Assembly: GCF_004798865.1 (NCBI RefSeq)
Contig: NW_025336481.1
Coordinates: 3,662,418 to 3,726,417, forward strand
Direction of reading: 5' to 3'
Source: Varanus komodoensis
Taxonomy: Eukaryota; Chordata; Lepidosauria; Squamata; Varanidae
DNA length: 64,000 nucleotides
In this document: positions 11,484-21,540 of the stretch, piece by piece
Numbering within the stretch: position 1 is the first letter of the stretch
Layout of the letters: every line of letters starts with the position of its first letter
Notes under the pieces: generated by a model
Told to the model about the DNA's origin: nothing
Database searches by the model: none
Seen by the model: the letters and a program-made list of their open reading frames with translations, nothing else
Program-made: the position numbers and the translations under genes

Positions 11484-11757
11484 TGGGGGATGTTTTGCCC
11501 CCTAATCTATGGAATGCGCTCCCCAGAGAGGTCCGCCTGGCACCGTCGTTATTTGTTTTTCGGCGCCAGGCGAAGAGCTTTTTATTCAAATGTTATTTTA
11601 ATTGTTAATATTATTTATTCATTTTATTCTTTGGCCAGGGCAACTGAATTTATATTGTTAATTTATATTATTCTATTTTGAAGTTTATTTATGGTTGTGA
11701 GCCGCCCCGAGGCTTCAGCGAATGGGGCGGCATAGAAGTCTCCTAAATAGATAAACC
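11484..11757 (+). mobile_element. L2-like LINE 3' end
   Basis: The plus strand reads LWNALPREVRLAPSLFVFRRQ followed by AKSFLFK, the C-terminus of L2-clade ORF2 proteins (wNaLP..vr.a.s...F....K.fLF). The tail follows: GTGAGCCGCCCCGAGGCTTC and ATGGGGCGGCATAGAAGTCT, then an A-rich end. The copy is strongly 5' truncated, as is usual for LINEs. Confidence 0.8.
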
Positions 11758-12023
11758 AACCCCCATCAGCCTTAGGCAGCCCAGCCAACGACGAGGGGGG
11801 ATGCATGCTGTACGCCAAAAGAAACGGAGGAGCACAAGCCGCCCACCCTGTGAGATGCGTTTTATATCCCCTGACAGGCTGTCTTTAGTTGTGACAGTTC
11901 CCAAAGTCCCAAAATACTTGGGGGATTCTCCATGTTACTCTATGGGGGAGGGAGCATCCTCTGGAGCCCGGCAGGATGGAACGAACTCTCCTGGCTTCAA
12001 CACACATCAGCAGCGGGGCTCAC

Positions 12024-12194
12024 CCATTCTTTCTTGCGGCTATGGGTGGTGAAGTCGTAAATGGGGATCTTGACACTTTTGCCCTGCTTGAGCTTCTTCA
12101 GGGTGGAGATGATCAGGTCAAAATCGAAGGCATCGGGGTGGTCGAAGTTGTAATCGTTGCTGGCCGCCTGCTGCTGCTGCTCCTTCGTCAGGAC
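12024..12194 (-). CDS. UCKL1: UCKL1 coding exon 4 (nucleoside-binding region)
   Basis: A 171-nt exon encodes residues 127-183 in a single frame. It starts VLTKEQQQQ, passes through [11 protein letters not shown] (residues 142-152), and ends [15 protein letters not shown]. In UCK2 the equivalents of the FDHPDAFD and YDFTTHSRK segments line the nucleoside pocket; Tyr172 and His177 are the likely base-contacting residues (inferred from the family). The run of four Gln codons is built of repeated CAG. The acceptor is GCCTAG at 12195-12200 and the donor GTGAGC starts at 12023. Confidence 0.97.
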
Positions 12195-12320
12195 CTAGGC
12201 AAGAAGGAGAAAGGTGGAGAGGAGAAAATGCGGGCAGTTGGCTACCAACCCCGGGCTGGGAAAGTGAAGACGTTTATGCAGGTAGCAATCAGAAAGGAGG
12301 CTTTCCGTACATAATCATAC

Positions 12321-12403
12321 GGAGGGATGGAATTGACTGATCGGAGGGATGAAATTGACTGATCGGAAGGATGAAATTGACTGATCGGAGGGATGAAATT
12401 GAC
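12321..12403. repeat. 22-bp tandem repeat, 3.8 copies
   Basis: Copies start at 12321, 12343, 12365 and 12387. Each begins GGAGGGATGAAATTGAC (with one or two changes) and three continue CTGATC-like joints to the next copy. The units are nearly identical, so the array is young or kept homogeneous. Confidence 0.9.
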
Positions 12404-12994
12404 ACAACAGGCAACCACATCCCTCTATTTCTGGTTTAGTTAAATTCCGACAGGAAATTAAGGAAATAGGGAAGGGGTAGACTAGCAGAATGACAGCAGA
12501 TGTGTGCGGCAGGATGAGATACGGTCCACACAACGAGGACACAAACACAGCGTGGGCATGCCAAGCACAACAGCTGGAGAAATCCCAGTATTCAGTGGCA
12601 GCAAACCTTTGCTCATACCAGGGTTAGACACCTGGGGACAGGTCTACCTGGCCTCCCCTCCTTGGAAGCTTGGGCTTCTGGCCAACCTCTGTTAGAGACA
12701 ACTTAGTGGGCGGGAGGGACAATTCGGGTTACCCTGCCAGGGCCATTTTAATTATTATTCTTATTACTTAGCAGACATTGATTGGACCAAATGTCAGTTC
12801 AAATGTTGCTCACTATTGGATGGTACCGTAGACCCTTTAGTGCTGTTTAGTTTATTGAGGCAGGTATAAATTGTTAATGATGGGAGAGGGGGAAAGAGAT
12901 GATGGTAAAAATCCCAGTTCTGTTTTTTGATAACATGATCTAACAGCCCAGTTGCAGGTCCAATTCAAAGGATTACAGACAACAGTGAGGATCC

Positions 12995-13135
12995 ACCTAC
13001 AAAAGCAGCGGGTGATGTGTGGCTGCCCGAATGTTTTGGCATACAATCCCCATAGGCCCTGGCAGCCTATCTGATGATGAAGGATCATGGGAGTTGTAGG
13101 CCAAATAATCCAGCCTGCTGGAAGTTGCCCACCTG
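12995..13135. mobile_element. Palindromic MITE-like element
   Basis: TTTTGGCATACAATCCCCAT and GATCATGGGAGTTGTAGGCC form the inverted arms; the flanks GCTGCCCGAATG and CTGGAAGTTGCCCACCTG are diverged outer ends. Confidence 0.5.
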
Positions 13136-13439
13136 CATCTACAAGGATTACAAAAATGACTGAAGTATCTATTTTATATGAAATAGACAGAGATACATGG
13201 AAATATATGTTATGTCAGATCGGCCCATTAGTCATTTTGGATGGCATCTTTCCTACTCCAAGTGCCAGAGAACTGAACCCCGGACTGCCTGCGTGCCAAG
13301 CACCTGCCGTGCTAATAAGCCACAGAAGTTGGAGTAAAAGTAATGATGGAAAATGAGTTGCCGTGCCTTGGAAAATATAACTTATAATAAGGTACCGAAG
13401 GACTGAACAAAGAAGACGGTAGCAATAGAGCAATTATTG

Positions 13440-13770
13440 GCTAATAGCTCAGAGTTCATTATTGTTCAATTAATTTAATTGTGTCAGGTTTGGAAAATAA
13501 GCCCTGAGGAGAGCTATGCAAACGGCTTTGGAGGAAATGGGATGGAGCCCTAATTAAACCTGCTGACAGAAAGGCGCTTTGGTGAATGCATTGTTGAAAC
13601 ACAGAATCCCATTAAACTGGCCCAAATAAATATCCTAGAAGCCTTCCTATACAAATGGATTGCTTGGAATTTAATGTTGAAACTGCAGGAGCCTAATTTG
13701 GGGACGTGGAAGGTAAGCTGAGGCAGCTCGGACTGACGTTAATGGGCTTGTATCCAGTGATATTTTAACC
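13440..13770. promoter_or_regulatory. Candidate intronic regulatory block (TAAT-rich)
   Basis: This repeat-free block combines an ATTGTT core (13461-13466), a run of TAAT/ATTA cores (13467-13481), an octamer-like ATGCAAAC (13516-13523) and TAATTAAA (13551-13558), with further AATTTAAT and ATTTATT stretches. Clusters of homeodomain, POU and SOX-like cores are typical of conserved developmental enhancers. No alignment was possible, so this is a hypothesis from composition only. Confidence 0.3.
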
Positions 13771-14616
13771 CAGGCCTCATTTATTTCAGTGAGTCTAGTC
13801 GAAGTTGAATTTTCTCTTATGCTCCCCCACAACTACGGAATTACAGCAAGAGCCTGTTCTTTTGGCCTTTGGAAAGAGGGACAGATTGGTTTTGAGAATG
13901 TCTCGTGTGTTGTTCTTAGAAAGCAGTCCAAGGCAAAGTCCGTGGCCCTTGAAATTCAGAAGACGGAAGGCATCCTTTGCAGACTGGAAAGAACACGGCT
14001 GTGAGGGTGGACCAGTGTTCTGCCCAGGTTACAAGGAGGCAAGGAGCCACTGCATCGTGGCGTTGATGGTCTCCTTCCCACCACCCCTTCTCCGAGGTGG
14101 TTCTTCCGACCTCGAACAAGCAGCCGGCACTGCCCTTTCCATGCCAGCTGCGAGGAAAAGATCTCAAGTGCAGGTCTCCCGATCAGAGACCAGCATTCTT
14201 TTCTGAGCCCAGCGCTGGGAATCCGAAATCTCACAGTTCTTTGGGCTCCATCTGGAGTCTGCAGGATTGCTCCGCTTACCCTTTCGAATATTCTCACTCC
14301 ACTCTGGGGAGGTTTTACTGTTTTAAATCGCTGCGCACAGACTTGATGGCTTTTTTGCAAATGCGCCAGAATGTAAAAGATAATAAAGAATGCATGAATC
14401 AGTAACACGGGCCGCAACCCAATTTTTAATGGCTCTATTGAATGGGGACGTCTTCTGGGCACTTGGATGGATGCCTCTAACCTCTTCTGGCCTGGATGAT
14501 CTGGGAGGCTCGACCTGTGAGCCCTCTGATGCTTCCGCTCCATCAATGCGAGAAGGCACCAAATGCCCTTCCCCACCCATCCCATCCCAAGTTGTTTACT
14601 GAGAAAACAAGAGCAC

Positions 14617-14837
14617 GACAACTGTGGCCTAGTGGTTAAGAGCGCGGGACTGGGACTCAGGCGATCCGGGTTCTAGTCCCTGCTCAGCCATGGAGCCAAC
14701 TGGGTGACTTTGGGCCAGTCACAGACTCTCAGCCCAACCTACCTCACAGGGTGGTTGTTGTGGGGATAAGATGGAGGAGGAGAGATGATGTAAGCTGCCT
14801 TGAGTCCTTTAAGGAAAAAGGCAGGATATAAATGGAA

Positions 14838-14845
<8 letters not shown>
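14617..14845 (+). mobile_element. tRNA-derived SINE
   Basis: It starts ACTGTGGCCTAGTGGTTAAG (box A) and carries GGGTTCTAGTCCCTGCTCAG (box B, one change from the best copies), then CAACTGGGTGACTTTGGGCC, and ends AAGGCAGGATATAAATGG before a tetranucleotide repeat. Confidence 0.88.
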
Positions 14846-14868
<23 letters not shown>

Positions 14869-14870
14869 TT
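14843..14870. repeat. (GACA)n microsatellite
   Basis: About six tandem GACA units grown from the A-rich tail of the SINE to its left. Confidence 0.9.
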
Positions 14871-14887
14871 GATAATTTTGATAAAGA

Positions 14888-15140
14888 GGAGAGCCAGTGT
14901 GGCGTAGTGGTTAAGAGCACGGGACTGGGACTCAGAGGATCCGGGTTCGAGTCCCCGCTCAGCCATGGAGCCCACTGGGTGACTTTGGGCCAGTCAAAGA
15001 CTCTCAGCCCAACCTACCTCACAGGGGTGTTGTTGTGGGGATAAGATGGAGGAGGAGAGAAGATGTAAGCTGCCTTGAGTCCTTTAAGGAAAAAGGCAGG
15101 ATATAAATCGAAAACTAAATAAAAATAAAAATAAATAAAG
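14888..15140 (+). mobile_element. tRNA-derived SINE, second head-to-tail copy
   Basis: It begins GAGAGCCAGTGTGGCGTAGT, has box A GTAGTGGTTAAGAGC and an intact box B GGGTTCGAGTCCCC, and ends in AAATAAAAATAAATAAAG. It is closely similar to the copy at 14617. It lies about 30 nt past the exon 3 donor, opposite in orientation to UCKL1. Confidence 0.9.
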
Positions 15141-15171
15141 GAGCAGCGGTGTGTCGCCCGGCTAGTCTCAC

Positions 15172-15278
15172 CTTGTAGAACGAGTCCATGGAAAGGAGCA
15201 CCACCCAGGGCACGTCCAAGGCCTCGATGATCATTCTGGCCACCGTTGTCTTTCCGGAAGCACTTCCTCCCCCGAGTC
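15172..15278 (-). CDS. UCKL1: UCKL1 coding exon 3 (P-loop)
   Basis: The exon completes Gly91 and encodes residues 92-126. It carries the Walker A P-loop GGGSASGKT at residues 93-101, which binds the phosphates of the NTP donor, and ends with LLSMDSFYK. Asp122 in that segment corresponds by alignment to the catalytic Asp of UCK2 (inference from the family). The acceptor is CCACAG at 15279-15284 and the donor GTGAGA begins at 15171. Two SINEs lie in the intron starting about 30 nt past the donor, in antisense orientation to the gene. Confidence 0.97.
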
Positions 15279-15654
15279 CTGTGGAGGGATGGGGCGGGGA
15301 ATGAGGACAGGAGGCGAGACCGTGGGGGCAAGGGTACATATACCTGGACAACTTTTTCTGACCCTGATCCACTGGGACCATCAGCGCTTCGGGATTCTCG
15401 TCCCACCCCAGCCACACTCGAGCTGGAAGGATCCTCTGACGTCTGCTTGCAGACAGAGAGAATCCCGGTGACTTTTTCTTTCATCGTCGGCACATCATTT
15501 TTAGTATTTTTCAACTGTGAACTGCCTGGAGTACTTTGGTAAACAAAGGATATTATTGAGGCAGCAAAAAAGATAAAGGGATGTAAGCCAATTAGCTGCA
15601 CTTGACTGCTGGAAAGGAAATCCTACTTTCTTCAACAGGGTTCTTTCTACATGG

Positions 15655-15762
15655 TGGTTTCAGGATGCGTTGGACTACATTTCCCAGAATGCCCCATGGG
15701 GATGCTGCCTGGGGGATTGTGGGAGCTGCAGTCCAATACATCCTAAGGTCACCAGGTTGTGA
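15655..15762. mobile_element. Palindromic MITE-like element
   Basis: Left arm GTTGGACTACATTTCCCAGA, right arm GGGAGCTGCAGTCCAATACA, with a loop of about 35 bp. It belongs to the dispersed palindromic family. Confidence 0.65.
15674..15692 (+). promoter_or_regulatory. Near-consensus ZNF143/SBS motif in a MITE
   Basis: ACTACATTTCCCAGAATGC differs by one base from ACTACAATTCCCAGAATGC. It lies in the left arm of the palindromic element. Binding is inferred, not shown. Confidence 0.45.
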
Positions 15763-16489
15763 AGACGCCCTAGTAAGCACACTTAGGACTGAGATCTAAG
15801 TGTCCCAGTGCACTCATCAGGAAGCGCAGAGAGTCCAGGGACTGGCTTCCAGCCCACTTCTCCTCTAATAACAGCCTTCAAAAGTAGTGACCCAGCCTCC
15901 AGAATTCTTCAGAAGTGGAGAATGAGGCAGGGTTGGAATTCACAGCTGCAAAGCCAGGGTCACTGGTCTTGAAGCCACTGAGAACCAGACAGTTTCAAGT
16001 TCTGCGGGAAATTCTCGTGAGCAAGCTGAGATGGGTGGGAGGGCTTGATGCCATTGGTCCAATCATATGGTGTCAGGCTAAGAGACGCATCAAATGTTCC
16101 AGGTGACGGGCCCACGAGCAGCAAGACCCATCTTGAAGGTGGTGCCAACTCTGGTTGGGAAGGAGCAACTTTCAACTGTGCTTCTGACTTTACGCAGAAG
16201 CCTTTTTTCCTGATCGGCTCGGAGGAGGAGGAGAAGACTGGCTCTTGACAGCATGCTGGTAAGGTGGGATAAGGCTGAGAGACAACCAGAAATCCCACAA
16301 GTTCCAGAAATAGCCACACATCCAAAATGGCCAAAATGGATTCGACCCAAGCTACTTTGACATCCGGGTGCAACCACTCTGCTGCCGGTTTGTTTGAACC
16401 ATGATGGACTGGTTCCTCTTTCACACATGAACGGGAGTCGGACAGAGACCTGTTTTCCCCTGCGGAAGAGGGCAGGACGCGTTCCAGTG

Positions 16490-16713
16490 GAGCCAAGCTC
16501 AGGGAGCCAAGGTTCAGTTTGGATGCCAGGAAGTACTTCCTGGCAGTTAGGACCCCGAGGGCGTGGAAGGGGCTTCCCCGGGAGGTGGTTGAGGCCCCAC
16601 TGGTGAGGGTGTTCAAGGACAGACTGGACATGCGCATGGTGGGCATGTCATGAGTGGAGCCAGGGTCAGACTAGATGGCCCATGAGACCCCTTCTGACTC
16701 TATTTCTATGGTG
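16490..16713 (+). mobile_element. CR1-type LINE 3' end
   Basis: GGAGCCAAGCTCAGGGAGCC leads to a coding remnant (DARKYFLAVRTPRAWKGLPR-like, with VVEAPLVRVFKDRLDM), then GTCAGACTAGATGGCCCATG and AGACCCCTTCTGACTCTATT. This is the C-terminal coding end plus 3' UTR of a CR1 element. Confidence 0.8.
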
Positions 16714-16800
16714 TAAACTGGTGTCCTGCAACAGCAGAGGTTGGACCCGGGGGCCTGGAGGGCCCCTTCCAACTCTACTGTTCTATGATTCTCTGAACAA
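16714..16800 (+). mobile_element. Second CR1 3' terminus
   Basis: GCAACAGCAGAGGTTGGACC...CCCCTTCCAACTCTACTGTT followed by CTATGATTCTCTG is the classical CR1 terminus with its short ATTCTATG-type end. It directly abuts another CR1 end. Confidence 0.75.
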
Positions 16801-17029
16801 GCATCACCCCCAAAGCAGTAAATATGCCCCTCAAAAAGACCACTATTTAGTCTATGGCGGAGATGCGGATTCTCAGGTCTGGGGACTAAATCCAACCTGC
16901 CTGGCCCTCAGCAGTCCCCCAGATGGTCACATCCTCACCACCTCTCCCCCAACCACTGCTGGTTTGGTGATTTTCTGGATTCCGTGCAGTTTTTCTCAGG
17001 ATTCCAAAAGCTTTAAATAACAATAATAC

Positions 17030-17210
17030 TAATTTATTTCACGTCTATACTTCCAAATAGCTGAAGCTCTCTGGGGGGTTCAAAATCACTCACAAAATTA
17101 CAAAGCACTCGTGCGGATAATAAAATATTGCACAGCATTTTAACATATAACATTTCAAACAATGTAAACAGCAAGAAAACTATTGCAATAAAAATACCAG
17201 ACATGTTAAA
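17030..17210 (-). mobile_element. LINE 3' tail, L2-type
   Basis: AATTTATTTCACGTCTATAC and GCTGAAGCTCTCTGGGGGGT, then AAATCACTCACAAAATTACA, resemble the reverse complement of an 'AGAGAGCTTC...GTATAGAA' LINE tail also seen near 1120 and 58505. Confidence 0.45.
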
Positions 17211-17556
17211 AAGACAGCTGACATAAATGCCCCCATCCGATGTTGTGAAATACCATTCGGTACCTGGAAGTAGAGGGTGGTCTTAATCTGGTGCTGAAAA
17301 GATGGCAGGATTGGTGCTAGGCGGTCCTCAGCAGGGAATGGGAATTATCCCTCCCTGGTTGGTGTGTTGGCCCCACCCCTTTTGGCCTGCCCCTGCCCAC
17401 CACGGGAGGTCAGCGGGCCAGCGCTGCTCTGCAATGCAATCTGACCCGTGGGCTGAAAGGGGCTGCACAGCCCTGCAGCTGAGACACTGCTTCCCGCACC
17501 TGTGCCCACCCTGGACGGACATCCAAAATGGCGCCCCAGCCCGCCAGATGCCTCAC

Positions 17557-17750
17557 CAATGACGAACGCCTCTTTGGACTGTGTGCCATGCTCGTTGTAC
17601 CAGGGGGGCCGTCCGGCAGTGTAGATCGTCCTCTTACTCGTCCGGAGCAGGGGAGGCTCCGACTTGCACTGGCTGGTGGTCCGTTTCCGCGGTGACCGCG
17701 TGGCGCCCACGGTAGGGAGCAGCCTGTCCAGGGATTCGGCGCTGCTGTTG
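17557..17750 (-). CDS. UCKL1: UCKL1 coding exon 2 (N-terminal basic region)
   Basis: A CTCTCAG acceptor at 17751-17757 leads into residues 26-91. The reading [13 protein letters not shown] is followed by the strongly conserved [20 protein letters not shown] and [17 protein letters not shown] segments, which are diagnostic of UCKL1 and absent from UCK1 and UCK2. The exon ends in KEAFVI plus one base of a Gly codon before a GTGAGG donor at 17556. The Arg/Lys/Ser/Thr-rich stretch at residues 45-56 looks like a phosphorylation-prone basic tract. The length of 194 nt (1+192+1) fits the flanking phases exactly. Confidence 0.96.
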
Positions 17751-19625
17751 CTGAGAGACGGAGAGGGAGAGATTTGGCCCGCTGCTCAGAAGGACACGTG
17801 AGGTGGTAAAGCTCGGGCAGCCACTGCTAAGAGAACTGGACCCAGACTGGAGAGACTGGGCACTGGGCCTTCAGGCGCGTCTGTGTCACTCAGCACACGC
17901 TAAGCAGACGAGGTGGAGCTTGGCTCAGATGTGACGACGGATCACATCACGCCCAGCTCCTTGGAAGAAGCCTGGGGTCTTGTTTCACGCAAGTCACACA
18001 TGTCCCTCCACGTATTTTTCAACTGGGCTGCCCATAAACAACCAGCAGGCCAGGAAAAGGGCGGTTCTCCAGTATCCCGTTTCCAAGAGCAGCACCCTGA
18101 ATACGTGGAGCCGTTATTGGCAGAGAGAAGCCACACTCAAGGGAACCCTCCGCACCTGCGGCCTGGTCAAGACACGCGTTTTCCTACTTTATCTGGTGTT
18201 TGCGAGAGCGAGGATTTGGTCACGGGGGGGTCTAGTTTAGCACTGCAGGCACAGCAGGGGGGCCGAGGAAGGCTAGCCTGGGAAACCTGCCAAGCCGTAT
18301 TTGCAAAGCCCACGCTAGGATTTAGCAGCTTTGCTCAGTGCAAGGAGAGTTTCTCCGCTGGCCGAGGCTTTCCTGAAGCCGCAGGAGAGAGGCAGAAACA
18401 CAGAACCAACAGCTCAGCTAAAAGCCTACATTCGTGTTTCCTGCAAATCCAAAAATGTCGACACGGCCATCCTGCGAAGGATTGCTGCTCTCACTGGAAA
18501 GTGTCGTTGCTCCCTGTGCCAGAACGCTGGGAAGGGCCTTCCTCTTTCAGAGCCTTGGCACACCTAGCTAACCAAGCAGTTCCCAGGATTCCAGGAACCG
18601 AAACTGGTACCTCGCACATGCCAAATTCCTTGAAAGTTTTGCCCCACTTGAAGCCTGAAAAGTTGTCTTGAATGTCTCTTGATCAAGATGCAGTTTGGTG
18701 GCGAATCCATATGGCCAGGGTGGGTAACGTACAGCACCCCACAGAGAGAAAACTCCAGGACGGGTATGTATTCTTCTGCTTTGCCCCCTCCCCACACAAA
18801 CCCCTCCTCCTTTCTGTACCATCCAGCCTGATGCAGAAATCTGGAGACCGTGAAAACTCACATCTTAATTTTGTGCTAAGTGAGGTTGGCCCCAGCAAAA
18901 GGACTACCAAACTGGACTGACACGGCTACCTTTCCCTCCCACTGGCTGTGCACCGTTCCAGCTGGCTCCCTGACATTTCTACATCTCCAGAGCTCGGCAA
19001 ATTTCAGCTAAGCCACATCCCTTATTAGTTCCCCAAAGGCAGTTTAGGGAACAGAGGAGAAAGACTTCCTCTTTGTCGACCACGTGGCAGAAACTCGGTT
19101 CCACTCCATGGCTTGGAGCCAGGAGGATAATCTGCCTAGAACAGCACCAGCTCGACAAGCCAGGGACGGAACAGGACGAATTATTTATAGCTGATCTTTC
19201 CGAGGCTGTCCCTCCTCCAGTTTTCCATTTCTGGGCCACATGGCATCGCCTTTCGCTGATGCATTTATAGAGAGCAACCATGCAAAAGAAGCTGACAGCA
19301 GGGTTAAAATGTCCTGTGAAGGAAACGAGACAGAGGGGCTTCCCATTTGCTCACAGGTAAGAAGCACAAATTCCCTGTTCAGAGTCTGTAGGGAAAGCAT
19401 GTCCTCTTCCAAGACCTTGCAGTCCAAACACGGCTTTTATTTCCAGAAGGAAGCTGCATTAAAAGGGATGCGAGAGGGAAGAGGGATGGAGGATTGCCCT
19501 AAATACGGCCTGTTTCAGGCTCACCACATTTATTCGTTTGCTTCTACGGGCTCTGCTTTTACGGGCTCTGCCTTTAACAGCAGTCTGAAATGTAGAAATT
19601 GTATAGGTAAAGCTTTGCTTACCAT

Positions 19626-19707
19626 TTTATTATTTATTTATTTATTTATTTATTTAGGAGACTTCTATGCCGCCCCATTCGCCGAAGCCTCGGGGCGGCT
19701 CACATCC
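19626..19707 (-). mobile_element. L2-like LINE tail
   Basis: A (TTTA)n run is followed by GGAGACTTCTATGCCGCCCC and GCCGAAGCCTCGGGGCGGCT, the reverse complement of the L2-like 3' tail. Only the terminal 80 bp are present. Confidence 0.75.
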
Positions 19708-19934
19708 ATTTTATGCCTATGAGAAGGCGGCTTCACCTGTATGGTTTCTACCTTTCAGGCTGCTATTGATAGCACAGGAACAGCACCTTTAAAAGAAGAG
19801 GTGGATTCCCTCGAACAGGTTTTCGAACCCACATATACTTGCTTTAAAAAGAAAGAAAAGGGAAATACTAACCAACCAAAGGAGGTCAGGGCCAGGTGCC
19901 TCATGGTTGGGAAACAAGGCAAAAGCAAACTTCC

Positions 19935-20032
19935 AATGTTTGCATCCAACAGCTCAGGTTCTGCAAAGTTTACCAAGCAGCAACCATCTTGCAAAGTGGT
20001 TTTCTTTAATCTAGGAAACTCAGAACTTCATT
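19935..20032. repeat. Unclassified dispersed repeat, copy 1
   Basis: CCAACAGCTCAGGTTCTGCA, AGCAGCAACC, GCAAAGTGGTTTTC and AATCTAGGAAACTCA recur in the same order at 31145-31222 with short gaps. No known family was recognised. Confidence 0.5.
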
Positions 20033-20459
20033 TTAACCATCAGCAGCACGTCCCAGAAGAGCCTCCTCCTACTGGACACCTTTCGTAAGGTGCTGGTGGT
20101 CCCAGGTCTGCATCTGATCTATTCCTGCCCCTCCCCAAGGTGGCAAGCTGAAGAATGGAAGACGATAGCAAGGAGATGAGCTTTAGCATCTTCTGTGCCC
20201 AGTAGGAAACAGGGTGTATTTACAGCCTGCTCTGGAAATCTGCCCAGCTAAACTTGAACCAATAAAATGGGGACAGGAAGGGAGGGCTCCACCACTAACC
20301 TTTCCAAACCGGCTGGAGAGGCACAATTGTGGCAGAAACAGGGACTGGCCAGGACATTTTCTTGCCAGGCTGACATTTGATGGCATTGCAGGCCACGCTG
20401 GCCACCAAACAAACAGATACGGTCAGCCACCACAACAGACCAAGTGCTTCATTCCCTTT

Positions 20460-20575
20460 GAGGTGGTCTGCACATAACACAAACCTGTGGTTTATCTACC
20501 CCATGGTTAACCCATGGTTTGTTGTCCTACCCAGGGTTGATCTGGCAGAAGATCGAACAAACTGAAGTTGGCTGT
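20460..20575. mobile_element. Second palindromic family (AACCATGGTT type)
   Basis: GGTTTATCTACCCCATGGTT and AACCCATGGTTTGTTGTCCT form a self-complementary core like the hAT-type MITEs with CAAACCATGGTTTG centres. Three further copies lie at 40.0-40.8 kb. Confidence 0.5.
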
Positions 20576-21104
20576 TTCCCTTCATCCACACCAAACAGCT
20601 GGGTTGTTCAACTGTGCTTGCTGCTGCCTCTGTAACATGGCGAAACACGCCATGAACAACCAACGGTTCTGGGCTTGCATGGAAGGACAACTCGCAGATC
20701 GCAAACCAAAGGTTCCTTCTGCGCTGCAGCTATTTAAAATCCAAGCCAAATCAGTGGCGTGATACTAGAAGCTTTCTCGGTACCTGTATATCTCTATACC
20801 TCATGCACCCATGTTTTTATGCACGAGCTTTGGAGGAAAGATGGACCATTGCGGATAAGTTAAGAAACTGCTGTTATAAACCTGGGGTAAGGAGCTGATT
20901 TCTTGCCAACAGAAAAATCCAGAAAACTGACATGAAGAAAATGCTAAGACAGCTCCTGCAAAAAGCAACCATCCCAGAGAAAAGGGGGCATGTGGGCATA
21001 TCCCTGGCTGCCAGTCACTGCCCGCAAGGAAGGATCAAGGTGCTGTTCCCTACTTGGGGAGAACTTCATCATCGTTCAGCAAACATCAAACCTTCAGCCC
21101 CACA

Positions 21105-21185
21105 GATGTGCTGGACTACAACCCCCATCAGGCAGCTTGCCTGAGGATGATGGGAGTCGTCCCCTGGAAGGCATCAGGTTGAGTG
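21105..21185. mobile_element. Palindromic MITE-like element, partial
   Basis: CTGGACTACAACCCCCATCA and GATGATGGGAGTCGTCCCCT are the two arms with a shortened loop. Confidence 0.55.
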
Positions 21186-21271
21186 AGGCTGATTTTTAGA
21201 GCATGATCCAGCACTCCTAAGTAGGGCTGTCACCTTCCTTTGCCGTTTGTGCTCCTGGCTTCCCCCTGCAG

Positions 21272-21540
21272 AGGAGCCAAGCTCAGGGAACCAGGGTGCC
21301 ATTTGGATGCCAGGAAGCACTTCCTGACAGTCAGGACCCCCAGGGTGTGGAATGGGCTTCCACAGGAGGAGGCTGAGGCCCCATCAGTGCGGATGTTCAA
21401 GGATAGGCTGGATGTCCACATGGTGGGCATGTCGTGAGCGGAGCCGGCTGGAGCCAGGGGTCAGACTAGATAGCCCGGGAGACCCCTTCTGACTCGCTCC
21501 GTTTCTGTGTTTCTATTGTTCTATTGTTTCTATTGCAGAA
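21272..21540 (+). mobile_element. CR1-type LINE 3' end
   Basis: It carries DARKHFLTVRTPRVWNGLPQ followed by EEAEAPSVRMFKDRLDVHMV, the C-terminus of a CR1 reverse transcriptase. Then come GTCAGACTAGATAGCCCGGG and a TTTCTATTGTTCTATTGTTT end. It is closely related to the copy at 16490 and looks fairly young. Confidence 0.85.

Larger units (their letters stand above)
10957..12023. other. UCKL1 intron 4
   Basis: About 1.1 kb with a palindromic MITE and an L2-like LINE end; the remainder shows nothing recognisable. Confidence 0.7.
12195..15171. other. UCKL1 intron 3
   Basis: About 3 kb. From left to right it holds a 22-bp tandem repeat, a palindromic element, a TAAT-rich repeat-free block (13.44-13.77 kb), about 800 bp of plain sequence, and two SINEs next to exon 3. 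Confidence 0.7.
15279..17556. other. UCKL1 intron 2
   Basis: About 2.3 kb. It contains a palindromic element with a near-consensus ZNF143 site, two CR1 3' ends in tandem, and an L2-type tail near 17.03-17.2 kb. The stretch 15.8-16.45 kb shows nothing recognisable. Confidence 0.7.

Noticed and set aside
14888-14960. tRNA-gene-like sequence with A and B boxes
   Set aside because: It is the head of a SINE, shared by many copies, and lacks a full cloverleaf with a conserved anticodon arm.
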